Below are positions 9,296-17,533 of a stretch of 64,000 nucleotides of DNA, piece after piece. The notes beneath the pieces are model-generated. The model did no database searches. It had not been told where the DNA came from and worked only from the letters and a program-made list of their open reading frames with translations. This DNA is from Bryobacteraceae bacterium (GTDB taxonomy: Bacteria; Acidobacteriota; Terriglobia; Bryobacterales; Bryobacteraceae). Location of the stretch: the NCBI GenBank assembly GCA_026129905.1, contig JAHCHE010000032.1, positions 22,625-86,624 of the forward strand. Reading direction: 5' to 3'. The position numbers and the translations under genes were made by a program. How positions within the stretch are numbered: position 1 is the stretch's first letter; every line of letters starts with the position of its first letter.

Positions 9296-11449
9296 TCAGC
9301 GGAAGTTCTCGACCATCATCAGGTCGGCGCCGATTCGCCGGCGGCTGGCGTACAGAAGCGAGCGGCCGTCGGGAGCGACCGAAAGCCCGTTCCCGGCGGC
9401 CGACGCCAGCGCCACGTCCTTTGCCTTGCCGTCGGCGAAGCTGAGGAACGCGATGCGGGTCTTCCGGCCCACCCGCGACAGGAACCAAATGCCATCGCGA
9501 ACCGGAAAGAATCCCCGATAGGAGATGGAGTTCAAGACCTCCTTTTCCTCGCCGCCGTCTACGGGGATGCTCCACAGCGCCGTATCGAGCTTGCTCGTTT
9601 TCGTGTAGTACACCAGCTTGCCGTCGAACGACTCGAACGCCACATGCCCCCCGTCTTTGGTCACCTGAACCGCGTCGCCGCCCCCCGCCGGCGCCTTCCA
9701 CACCTGGTTCTCTTCCGTCCGGTCCGACGCGAAATAGATCCACTTGCCGTCGCGAGACCAGCTTGGAATCGCGTCCAGCGCCGGATGGTTCGTGATCTGG
9801 CGGGGAGTCCCGCCGTTGGCGTCGATGACGAACACCTCCCACTGGCCCTTCGCATTGCTGTCGAAGGCGATCTTCGTTCCGTCGGGAGACCACCTTGGCG
9901 TAGCGGTGTAGCGCTTCATAAACGTTAATTGCTGCTGGTTGCTCCCGTCGGCGTCGCACACCCAGATTTCGAAGTCGCCCGAGCGGTCCGACGCGAAGGC
10001 GATCCTTTTCCCGTCGGGGGAGTATTGCGGTCCGGTGTCGTTTCTCGTCGAAGCGACCAGCGGCGCCATCGACCCCTGTCCGGCGGCATCGATCTTGAGC
10101 CGCCAGATATCCGAGTCGAAAACCTCGCGCGCATAGACCAGGCGGGCCCCCGCGGCGCCGCCGGGCCGCGAGATCGCCAGTCTGGTACCCGCCACCCCGG
10201 CGTGCGAAAGGCGCCGAGGCGGTCCCGAGCCGTCCATCGGCACGCGCCACAGCCGGTATTCAAAGGATCCCGCATTCCCGCACAGGACAATGTCGCGTCC
10301 ATCCGGAGCCCACGCGAGGCCCGCGACTTCCGCCGGATCGCCGGAGAATACCAGGCGGGGCCTATCGACCGGCGCCATGACCCCGGATAGCTTCTGCACC
10401 ATCAGACGATTTGCGCGCACAAAGGCCACGTTTCGACCGTCCGAAGAGACCACCGGACGGAAATCCCCGGTTATGTTCGCCGGCGGCGTCGTCAACCGGC
10501 GTGTTTCGCGGGTCTGCGGCGAAAGCAGGAAGAGCGCGTTCGGGCCGTTCTGCGGTCCCGCGTCGGAGACAACCAGCCAGCGGCTGTCCGGCATCCATGC
10601 CACGTCCGCCGATCCGTACAGCGTCGCCACCAGCGGTCCGGGTTCACCCAGCGCCGTCATCAGGCGGAGTTCCACGGCGGCGGGTCCCGCTTCGCGCAAG
10701 TAGGCGATCCACTTGCCGTCCGGCGACCAGGCAGGGCGGAACGTTTCCGCCGCGTCGCGCGTCAGCCGCACCGGGTTCGACGACTCGAGGCGCTGAACCC
10801 AGATGTCCGTATTGCCGTGTTTCTCCCCGTCCCAGGTGAACGCTACGTATTCTCCATCCGGCGACAACGTCGGATCGGATTCCAGCCCGTCGTAGACCGT
10901 GACTGGCTTCGGCTCGAGTACCGGCTCCGGCTCGATCACCGGTTCGCGCGTGTGCCACAGCGCGACGGCGGCAAAGCCCAGCGCCGCCGCCATCACGGGC
11001 GCCGGAAATGTCACGCGCCGCCTTTCCCGGGGCGGTCCCGAACCGCCGGCATCGCCCGCCGTGTCCGGAGCTTTACGACGCTGCCGGAAATTCACCGAGT
11101 AGTGACCGGCCGGAATCTCGATGGTGAGCGTGTCGTCGCCGCCGCCGTTCTGATAGTATTCGGCGAGTTTCGAGCGCAGGCGGTTCGCGTGCACCCGTAC
11201 GATCGCGTCCAGGCGGGAATCGAAGGAGTCCCCCCGGTCGAACACGTCGAGAGCAACCTCGTGCTCCTTGGGGGCGTTCGGAACCTGGGTCAGCTTGCGC
11301 TCGACCAGATAGCGCAATAGCCGTGAGAGCCGCTCGGCGTGCGCGAACTCGGGGCTGGCGAGGATTCGTTCGAGGTGCTTTCGTGCTGCCTCGCGGTCCG
11401 ACGCCGAAAGTGGTTCCGGCTGCCCGCCGCCATTGGTCAGGTCTGACAT
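9296..11449 (-). CDS. Membrane-anchored winged-helix-like regulator with periplasmic TolB/PD40 beta-propeller
   Basis: 717 residues from ATG 11449. Residues 20-125 (RLLRYLVER, VFDRGDSFDSRLDAIVRVHA, LRSKLAEYY, IEIPAGHYSVNF) match the N-terminal domain often found in Solibacter proteins and resembling OmpR/CadC-type winged helices. One hydrophobic segment near residues 143-163 follows. Residues 180-717 are TolB-like blades repeating [46 protein letters not shown] and PSWSRDGKWIYFASD. The architecture is ToxR/CadC-like: cytoplasmic DNA binding, single membrane pass, sensory propeller outside. It is divergent from paralog B and convergent with paralog A, which suggests it controls both. That role is inference. 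Confidence 0.75.
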   Translation of the reverse strand: MSDLTNGGGQPEPLSASDREAARKHLERILASPEFAHAERLSRLLRYLVERKLTQVPNAPKEHEVALDVFDRGDSFDSRLDAIVRVHANRLRSKLAEYYQNGGGDDTLTIEIPAGHYSVNFRQRRKAPDTAGDAGGSGPPRERRRVTFPAPVMAAALGFAAVALWHTREPVIEPEPVLEPKPVTVYDGLESDPTLSPDGEYVAFTWDGEKHGNTDIWVQRLESSNPVRLTRDAAETFRPAWSPDGKWIAYLREAGPAAVELRLMTALGEPGPLVATLYGSADVAWMPDSRWLVVSDAGPQNGPNALFLLSPQTRETRRLTTPPANITGDFRPVVSSDGRNVAFVRANRLMVQKLSGVMAPVDRPRLVFSGDPAEVAGLAWAPDGRDIVLCGNAGSFEYRLWRVPMDGSGPPRRLSHAGVAGTRLAISRPGGAAGARLVYAREVFDSDIWRLKIDAAGQGSMAPLVASTRNDTGPQYSPDGKRIAFASDRSGDFEIWVCDADGSNQQQLTFMKRYTATPRWSPDGTKIAFDSNAKGQWEVFVIDANGGTPRQITNHPALDAIPSWSRDGKWIYFASDRTEENQVWKAPAGGGDAVQVTKDGGHVAFESFDGKLVYYTKTSKLDTALWSIPVDGGEEKEVLNSISYRGFFPVRDGIWFLSRVGRKTRIAFLSFADGKAKDVALASAAGNGLSVAPDGRSLLYASRRRIGADLMMVENFR

Positions 11450-11607
11450 TGCCTGCCGCTTACTCCGAGGGGACGCCTGCCTCGGCGCAGAATTGTGACC
11501 CTATGATCGGGAAAGGAGCCCACCCAGGCGGAACGATCCGTCGCCGAGGGCTTCTTACTTCCGGCTCAGGCCCCTCGACGACGTTAAGAACGTCCCTTCC
11601 CCGCCGA

Positions 11608-11720
11608 TGTAACGCTGCTGTATCTGCGCTAGTGTAACCCGCCGGAAACGCGTCTGGCAAGCGTTTTTATTGAGGTGTAACCGTTACTAACGCCCGCCGA
11701 AGGGCCAGACCGGCTATTCT
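11608..11720 (+). promoter_or_regulatory. Repeat-bearing promoter of secreted paralog B, shared with the regulator gene
   Basis: TGTAAC sites at 11608, 11633 and 11676. The third is in the 30-bp block 11665-11694 that is 28/30 identical to the block upstream of paralog A. TATTCT at 11715-11720 is the likely -10. The region lies between the divergent regulator (start 11449) and paralog B (start 11806), so the same sites could also autoregulate the regulator. Confidence 0.6.
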
Positions 11721-11805
11721 GACCCAGTTCGCGCCGCCGCCCTCGCCGAATCTGGGATGGGAAAGGCGGCCGCGAGGGAGACGACACCGAAAAAAGGAGC
11801 AGACC

Positions 11806-12513
11806 ATGACGATCAGAATTGAAAGCACCGCGATGCGCCCCCTCTGGCTGGCGCTTGCCCTCGTGTTGCTGGCGGCCGCGCTGAGCTTGCCGGCCAACGC
11901 GCAAGGCGGAATCTATCCACCCGATTCGACGCCGAACGGAAACACCTACGGCGAGTGGAGCGCGCTCTGGTGGCGCTGGTTCCTCTCCATAGACGCCGAT
12001 GAACATCCCGCCCTCGGGGGCGACTGCGCCACGGGGCAGCTGGGTTCGGTTTGGTACCTTGCGACCGTGCCTAGTGTCGGGGCGCCCAGGCTGGTTAACT
12101 GCACCATTCCTTCAGGAAAGCTGCTGCTCATTCCGCTCATCAATGTTGAGTGCTCGAATGTGGAGCCAACTCCATTTTACGGCGAGTCTGCTGAAGACCG
12201 CCAGAAGTGCGCGAACGCGCTAATGGATAGGGCAGCAAGTCTGGCCGCCTGGGTGGACGGCAAGCACGTCTCGAACATCAAGAACTTCCGATTTACGTCG
12301 CCGAACTTCAGCTTCGTGCCCCACCCAAACAATCTCTTTGGGATAGAGGCCAGTACCGGCGAAGCCGTCGGCGACGGATACTATCTCATGCTGGCTCCTA
12401 TGTCGCCAGGTACACACACGATTCGTGTGATGGGCAGTTTGCACGTACGGTTGGATGATCCTCCACCAGCTCAAGTCAGGATCGACACGACATTCGTGAT
12501 CAACGTTCAGTAA
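11806..12513 (+). CDS. Secreted protein of unknown function, paralog B (WSA-x-WWxW type)
   Basis: 235 residues; ATG preceded by AAAAGGAG. The signal peptide ends near LPANAQG. Like paralog A it has an EWSALWWRW motif close to the mature N-terminus, then NCTIPSGKLLLIPLI, VECSN and PFYG, with cysteines in matching places. A closing GDGYYLMLAPMSPGTHTIRV segment looks like a beta-sandwich strand pair. The codon use is less GC-rich than in most neighbours, especially from 12080 on, which may mark more recent acquisition. I know of no assigned activity. The gene lies divergent to the regulator-propeller gene. Confidence 0.75.
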   Translation: MTIRIESTAMRPLWLALALVLLAAALSLPANAQGGIYPPDSTPNGNTYGEWSALWWRWFLSIDADEHPALGGDCATGQLGSVWYLATVPSVGAPRLVNCTIPSGKLLLIPLINVECSNVEPTPFYGESAEDRQKCANALMDRAASLAAWVDGKHVSNIKNFRFTSPNFSFVPHPNNLFGIEASTGEAVGDGYYLMLAPMSPGTHTIRVMGSLHVRLDDPPPAQVRIDTTFVINVQ

Positions 12514-12586
12514 CCCCGGCGGCGACCCCAGGCCGGGGCGCGGATTCCCCGCTCGCGATCACTCCCGCGAGCGGCCCCGCCCCGGT

Positions 12587-13249
12587 CTATGCCTGTCGTC
12601 GCGGAAGTCGCGCCCCTCGGCGCCGATCCCAGAGCCCTATTGCCGCAAGCCCCGCGCCTCCGAGCGCCAGCGTCCCCGGCTCCGGCGTCTGCGCGCCATC
12701 CTCCAGCGCCTTCTGCTGCGCGTTCCACGCATCCCAGAGATTGAACGGCGCCACGTTGACGAACAGGTCCACCCCGGCGAAACTCCCGTCCTCCCGGTAG
12801 CGGAAGTTCGCCAGCCCCTCCCGGACGCACTCGTTCATGCTGAACAGGAAATCTTCGGACCCCTTGTAGAACCCCATTGCGCTCGAATGAACGACGAAGG
12901 GGACCGTGCCGCTGACGTGCTCGTGCGCATCGAACATCAGCCACAGACCCAGGAGCACGTCCAGCCCGGCGAAGTCCTGGCCGTCGTAAATTCCGGTCGT
13001 GCGGTCAATCAAGGACCCACTGAAGCAGACCTCCCGCCCGAGGGCATTTGTCTTGCACTTCCACGTCTGCGGCGTGTAATGCAGATCGACGGAGAAGGCC
13101 GCGCCGCGGTCGTCAAGGCCGGCGAAGTGCGGCTGGATACCGCCGCTCCAGGTCAGATACCCGGCTTCGCTGATCTCGATTACGGCGCTGGTGATGGCCC
13201 CGGCGTGGAGGCTGCCGGCCAGCGCGAGAAGCGTCAGGACTGCGCGCAT
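12587..13249 (-). CDS. PEP-CTERM sorting-domain protein
   Basis: 220 residues from ATG 13249; the longer open frame to 13282 is rejected because MRAVLTLLALAGSLHA is a clean signal peptide. The C-terminus TPEPGTLALGGAGLAAIGL followed by RRR is a PEP-CTERM signal: PEP motif, hydrophobic helix and basic end, recognised by exosortase in exopolysaccharide-producing bacteria. The body contains WKCK and ECVREGL cysteines and no known domain. The start overlaps the stop of the next upstream PEP-CTERM gene by 16 bp, which suggests translational coupling. No exosortase gene is in the window. Confidence 0.8.
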   Translation of the reverse strand: MRAVLTLLALAGSLHAGAITSAVIEISEAGYLTWSGGIQPHFAGLDDRGAAFSVDLHYTPQTWKCKTNALGREVCFSGSLIDRTTGIYDGQDFAGLDVLLGLWLMFDAHEHVSGTVPFVVHSSAMGFYKGSEDFLFSMNECVREGLANFRYREDGSFAGVDLFVNVAPFNLWDAWNAQQKALEDGAQTPEPGTLALGGAGLAAIGLWDRRRGARLPRRQA

Positions 13250-13869
13250 ACCACACCCTTGCGCCGCCGTCTCGCCAGCCACACCGTTCCCGCCCCGATG
13301 CCGCCAAGCACCAGTGTGCTCGGTTCCGGCACGGCCGCAGGGCGAAGGTTTACGTCGAACGGCTGGAGGCCGAAAAACAGGTTGATTCCGGTGGGGACGC
13401 CGGACTCGCTGAACATGAATCGCGCGATGCCCTGCCCGATGCCGCTGGACGTGAAGTATTCCGACCCGTTTAGATGGCCAATAGCAGCCCTGAGCATGTA
13501 CTCGTAGTCGAAGCCTACGTCTCCCGGAGCGGTCGGGATTTCATCGTCGAACAGCAGGTCCATCGTCAGAAGCGCGTGGATGTCGTAACGCAGGAAGCCG
13601 TCCAAGTAGAACAACTGGAGGTTCGGGTTCGCTACCGACGTGAGCGTACAGGCTGGACCGTCGCAGGTCCAGGGGATCGTCGGGGAGTTCCAGCGGATAG
13701 ATTCGAACCGCTTTCCCTCGCTCGTTCCGCCGATCAGGTAGGGGTCCTGCCACGTCTGATAGGCGACGGCCCCGTTCGGGAACAGAGAGATGAACCCCTC
13801 CGAGATGCCCTCCACCGGGCCGCCAAAAGCAGGCAAAACAAGGAGCAATGCGAGGCTGAGTTTCTTCAT
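13234..13869 (-). CDS. PEP-CTERM sorting-domain protein, first gene of a coupled pair
   Basis: 211 residues with signal peptide MKKLSLALLLVLPAFGGP and C-terminal VPEPSTLVLGGIGAGTVWLA followed by four arginines and a lysine, a classic PEP-CTERM tail. The mature part is about 150 residues with WTCDGPACTL. Overall it is laid out like its downstream neighbour: an exported sandwich-like domain of similar size, a GSEYF or GSEDF segment, then a GVPTGINLFF or GVDLFVNVA strand. The two therefore look like diverged tandem duplicates. They probably act at the envelope or in the extracellular matrix. Confidence 0.8.
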   Translation of the reverse strand: MKKLSLALLLVLPAFGGPVEGISEGFISLFPNGAVAYQTWQDPYLIGGTSEGKRFESIRWNSPTIPWTCDGPACTLTSVANPNLQLFYLDGFLRYDIHALLTMDLLFDDEIPTAPGDVGFDYEYMLRAAIGHLNGSEYFTSSGIGQGIARFMFSESGVPTGINLFFGLQPFDVNLRPAAVPEPSTLVLGGIGAGTVWLARRRRKGVVCAQS

Positions 13870-14185
13870 ACGCTTCTTCTTTCGGGAGGCTCAGTAAAGG
13901 GTTATGGACGGACACCGGCTTTGTGCCGCCGCCTCGGGAGCGGTCGGGATCGGCTAACTCGATGTCAAAAAGCTGGCGGGGCTCATCGAGCGCCGCCCGG
14001 CACATCATACCACCGGATGATGATGGAAACGCAGAAATGTTGACCGCAGGAGCGCAGGCGCATTGCGGGTCTCCCGTTCGCCACCCTCCAAGGTGCCCAT
14101 AAAACGCCGGGACTTCCGAGGCTCCAATTTCCAGGGGCGTGGAACCGTTTGCCCTCAATTCACCGGCAGCAACCACGCGAACAAA
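13870..14185. other. Intergenic stretch without a recognisable gene
   Basis: 316 bp upstream of the PEP-CTERM pair. Purine-rich GAAAGAAGAAGCG on the minus strand near 13880 is probably the ribosome site for the gene starting at 13869. Short open frames on both strands have no recognisable motif. I see no terminator with a T-tract. Confidence 0.5.
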
Positions 14186-14614
14186 CTAATCCGACTTGGG
14201 GCCGAAGAGTTCCATCTGACGCTGATTGAACTTGGCCCGCTCTAATACGGCGGTGTCATCCATGCTGCCGTTGTCCAAATAGCTGGCCAACTCTTCGTTC
14301 GTGGTCAAATCCACAATGAACTGAAACGACCCTGCTTTGTCAAAAGAGCCACCGCGGTAGATGCAGGTGTTGAGTTTGGCATTGTAAGCGAATCGAGGTA
14401 CAAGGGGAGTTTCCCGGCCCGCCCCGCGAAGATCGCGCACGAAGCCGGGATGGAAACGCCGACCCACTTCAGCACACTTTATCTTCAGATCGAGCAAATC
14501 CCGTGTCGGCTGCTGCTGCCGCAATCCGTCCTGTTTACTACTGGACCGGGAGCACGCCGCGTTCAGTAGTATGAGGATCGGAAGTAGGCTCAATAACGGA
14601 GTTCCGCGCCTCAT
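14186..14614 (-). CDS. Small putative lipoprotein
   Basis: 142 residues. The signal ends in a lipobox, LILLNAAC-SRSSS, so the protein is probably lipid-anchored after cleavage before Cys21. The body has two further cysteines (KIKCAEV and NTCIYRGG) and a VPRFAYNAKLNTCIY stretch seen in small hypothetical proteins with a processed or mobile context. No enzyme motif. Its start codon abuts the truncated integrase region on the other strand. Confidence 0.65.
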   Translation of the reverse strand: MRRGTPLLSLLPILILLNAACSRSSSKQDGLRQQQPTRDLLDLKIKCAEVGRRFHPGFVRDLRGAGRETPLVPRFAYNAKLNTCIYRGGSFDKAGSFQFIVDLTTNEELASYLDNGSMDDTAVLERAKFNQRQMELFGPKSD

Positions 14615-14793
14615 TGCTTCCTGATTTTACCGCCGGACGGCTCTTGTTCAAAATCGCTTCGAGCGCCCGCCGCTTTGCTGCCAAAGGTGCCGAAGGTCCT
14701 CCGGTACCCCGGCTATCCGGAAGCCGCCGCGCGGCCTCTTCCGCTTCGGCGGGCACGTTAATGGGGACGGGTTCACCTTCCACCCGCCGAACC

Positions 14794-15339
14794 CTCCTGG
14801 ACTGCGGCCTACGGCCCGAGGAGTGCTTCCGCCTTCGGCCGGAGAACGTACGGGATGGGAATATCGAAATTCTCGCCGGAAAGACGGAGAATGCCCGCCG
14901 TCGAATCCCCATGACCGCCCGCGTGAAGGCAGTCCTGGAAATGCGGCTTGGCAAGGCGGCCGGCAGCGAGTGGGTGTTCCCGGCGCCGACCCGGAGCGGG
15001 CATATCGAGCCGTCCAGCCTCAAGAAGCAGCACGCCCGCGCCATCGAAGAGGCGACGGCCATCTTCCGCAAGCAGACAAACCGGGAGGATGCCACGTTCG
15101 GAGGGTTCGAGTTGTACACGCTTCGGCACACGTGCCTGACGCGATGGGCGCCCCACATGGACCCGTGGACCTTGGGATACCTTGCGGGGCACCGCGACAT
15201 GAACATCACGAAACGCTACGTACACCCGAAGGAGCAGAGCATCCGCGCGGCGATGGATCGGGCGCAAGTGGCAAACAGTGGGCATACCGGAAAAAACGTG
15301 GACGTGGCGAGCGTGCCGGTACTGACGCCAACTATCTGA
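14794..15339 (+). pseudogene. Truncated tyrosine recombinase/integrase (catalytic C-terminal half only)
   Basis: The frame is open from 14614, but homology to phage-type integrases starts only near 14794 at LLDCGLRPEECFRLR. The catalytic set is present: R in GLRPEE, H-x-x-R in LRHTCLTRW, H in LAGHRDMN and the nucleophile Y in KRYVHP. The N-terminal core-binding and arm-binding domains (about 170 residues) are missing, replaced by low-complexity sequence. The gene points at the 3' end of tRNA-Arg 17 bp further on, the usual place for an integrase of a tRNA-targeted element. It is most likely a remnant that cannot act alone. Confidence 0.75.
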
Positions 15340-15355
15340 TGATGCGAGATTTAGC

Positions 15356-15432
15356 TGGCGCGCCCGGAGGGACTCGAACCCCCGGCCTACTGGTTCGAAG
15401 CCAGTCGCTCTATCCGGCTGAGCTACGGGCGC
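15356..15432 (-). tRNA. tRNA-Arg (anticodon TCG)
   Basis: 77 nt including an encoded CCA. Reading the minus strand from 15432: acceptor GCGCCCG pairs with CGGGCGC; D-stem GCTC/GAGC; anticodon stem ACTGG/CCAGT around loop CTTCGAA, giving anticodon TCG (reads CGA); T-stem GAGGG-type pairing around TTCGAGT; discriminator G. A TACAAT -10-like element lies about 53 bp upstream on the same strand. The 3' end faces the truncated integrase. Confidence 0.93.
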
Positions 15433-15552
15433 GCTCCTCGTGGCGGCGAATTGGCGAGGCCGATGGACCATCGCCAGTGGCCCTTATTGTAGCATTGCCG
15501 CTCTGCGGCGTTATGCATGTCGGGCCTCAAGACCCGATCGGACGTCCGCGCG

Positions 15553-17121
15553 CTACTTCAGCGTGAACCGGGAGAACGCGCCGTCGGTGACCCCGATGAA
15601 ATTGCTCTGGAAAGCGTTGCGCAACGGAAAGTCGAGCGATTTCGTTTCCCCAGCCACCGCCACGCCGGCCGTCGCGTGTACCGCGATCGCCCGGAAATAG
15701 TCGATTTTGCTGCCGCCGACGTATGTGCTGTACAGCAGCGTGTTGAGCGAGTTGGAGAGCTTCGCCAGGAACCCGGCGGCCGGACCGCGGCGCGCACGCT
15801 GGTACGCGTTCGCCGACGTAGGGAAGTTGTCCGAATACGTCGCGCCCGTCACGAAGATGTTGCCCTGCGCGTCGGCGACAATCCCTTCCACCTGGTCGCC
15901 GTACCGTCCGCCAAGGTACGTGCTGGCGAGTAACTGCTTGCCATCCGGCGACAACTTCGCCACGATGCCGTCGCCAGGGTAATTGGTGGACGCTCCGGTG
16001 CCGGAGCCGCCGTTGCCGTTGAACGAACCGTCGAAGGCGCTCTTGATCGGGAAATTTGTCGACTTAGTGCCGCCCCCGATAAAGATATTCCCGTTCTTAT
16101 CGATCGCTAAGTTGTGGGTCTCCGTCATCTCGGTGGAGGAGCCGCCGAGGTATGTGCCGAAGATCAATCCAGTTCCGTCGGCCCTCACTTTCGCGACATA
16201 GAAATCTCCGCTTCCCCTGTAAGTGCGGGAATAAGCTCCAGTGGTCGTTGGAATATTCGTGGACGTCGTGGTGATTACGAGCACCGGGTTGCCCGCGCCG
16301 TCCAGCCGGATGGAGCCCTCGCCGGAATCTTCGCCCGCGCCGCCCAGATGCATCGCCCAGAGCAGTTGCGAGCCGTCGGCTTTCACCTTCCCGACCACGG
16401 CGTCCTTTCCCCCTTTCGGCTGAGGATAGGGCCCGCGGTTGAACACCGCCTGCACGTTCGAAGAAAAAGCCTTGCCCGTGATATGTCCGGAGGCGAACAC
16501 TACGTTGCCCTGTGAATCGACCGCGAGATCCCGCACGATGCAGTCGTCGGCCCCGCCGAAGTACGTTGACCAGACGATGTTGTTGCCGGAGGGGCTCAGT
16601 TTCAGCAGAAAGCCGTCCTGCCGTCCGTAAAATGCCGCCGAAGAGCCGCCCATAAAGGTCTTTTGAAAGGCGTTGCTGGTAACCGGGAAGCCCGCGCCGG
16701 CCCGGCCGGCCACGTAAACGTACCCGTTCGAATCCACCTCCACGGCGTAAGCCCGATCGTAGTTCGGGCCGCCGATCACAGTGGTCCACAGGCGTCTTCC
16801 CGAAGCGTCGAACTTCGCGACGAACACGTCCATCTGTTGTACGGACGACGTTTCCACGATGCCCGACAGCAGAAGCGAGTTCGTGTATTGAAGGCTCGGC
16901 GACTCCGTTCCCCCGACGGCGTACAGATTTCCGGCCGAATCGAAGGCGACGTCGCGTATGTGATCGAAGCGAGGGCCTCCGAGATAGGACGACACGGAAA
17001 GTGACTGCGCGGCGGCTGGCTGCATCAGCGCCAGTAGCGACGCGATCCCCAACCCCATGCGGCGAATGGAACGCCGCGCAGCGCGTTCAGGCGCAGTAAT
17101 CCTGGTCAGACGAGATGCCAT
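15553..17121 (-). CDS. Secreted SBBP-repeat beta-propeller protein
   Basis: 522 residues from ATG 17121, which has GAGGAG 6 nt upstream; longer in-frame starts are rejected. A signal peptide (LGIASLLALMQPAAAQ) precedes about eight to nine repeats of the SBBP type: SSYLGGPRFDHIRDVAFD, AGNLYAVGGT, GNVVFASGHITG, GNIFIGGGTKSTNFP, GNIFVTGATYSDNFP and TLLYSTYVGGSKIDYF. Such repeats form extracellular propellers with no known catalysis, likely binding or adhesion. The protein ends with the last repeat; no sorting tail is visible. TGTAAC-like repeats lie about 190 bp upstream of its start. Confidence 0.85.
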   Translation of the reverse strand: MASRLTRITAPERAARRSIRRMGLGIASLLALMQPAAAQSLSVSSYLGGPRFDHIRDVAFDSAGNLYAVGGTESPSLQYTNSLLLSGIVETSSVQQMDVFVAKFDASGRRLWTTVIGGPNYDRAYAVEVDSNGYVYVAGRAGAGFPVTSNAFQKTFMGGSSAAFYGRQDGFLLKLSPSGNNIVWSTYFGGADDCIVRDLAVDSQGNVVFASGHITGKAFSSNVQAVFNRGPYPQPKGGKDAVVGKVKADGSQLLWAMHLGGAGEDSGEGSIRLDGAGNPVLVITTTSTNIPTTTGAYSRTYRGSGDFYVAKVRADGTGLIFGTYLGGSSTEMTETHNLAIDKNGNIFIGGGTKSTNFPIKSAFDGSFNGNGGSGTGASTNYPGDGIVAKLSPDGKQLLASTYLGGRYGDQVEGIVADAQGNIFVTGATYSDNFPTSANAYQRARRGPAAGFLAKLSNSLNTLLYSTYVGGSKIDYFRAIAVHATAGVAVAGETKSLDFPLRNAFQSNFIGVTDGAFSRFTLK

Positions 17122-17473
17122 TGATACTCCTCGAGATCTAAAAGGTGAACTGGTAAACGCGTCCCCGACGGGGACCATCCGGCGGTTTCGTCGCCGGAGC
17201 GCGGGTCGGACAGCTCGACGGCCGGTGGACCCAGCGAGGTTCAGGGCCAGGTAGTTTCTCCCAAGTCAGCCCTGAAATAATTGCCGCGAGCGAGAGTTAT
17301 CAGTCTGTAACTCTGTTGTAAGTGGCGGCCACGGATGTTACGAGTGCAAGCGGCGTGCCAGGGGAGTCCGCGCCTCCGGCGCCGGCGAGGTCTTTTATCC
17401 GATGACGTGCGCGGCTGGGACGGTTCCTGGGACGGCTATCTGCGGAATGCTGTTTCCCACGCTCGCGGTCTAG
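17122..17473. other. Intergenic region with TGTAAC-like repeats
   Basis: 350 bp upstream of the SBBP gene without a gene. TGTAACTC at 17306, TGTAAGTG at 17317 (11-bp period) and TGTTACG at 17336 recall the repeats upstream of the two secreted paralogs, but here they lie in the opposite orientation relative to the downstream gene. Nothing else is recognisable. Confidence 0.35.
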
Positions 17474-17533
17474 TCTGCGCTCGCCAATGATTGGCTCACG
17501 CCTGAGGAGGATGCGACGTGGGCAAATCTATAG
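17474..17533 (+). pseudogene. Remnant of a MazE/PemI-like antitoxin, C-terminal tail only
   Basis: The frame reads ANDWLTPEEDATWANL then a stop at 17531-17533. A TPEED-x-x-WA end is typical of small antitoxins placed before PemK/MazF toxins. An in-frame stop at 17471-17473 cuts the reading upstream, so only the last 19 codons survive. The toxin remnant starts inside it (GTG 17518), keeping the usual overlap of such pairs. Confidence 0.45.

Noticed and set aside
14614..14793. N-terminal 60 codons of the integrase frame
   Set aside because: Serine/alanine/glycine low-complexity reading that does not match integrase domains; the frame is open only by chance.
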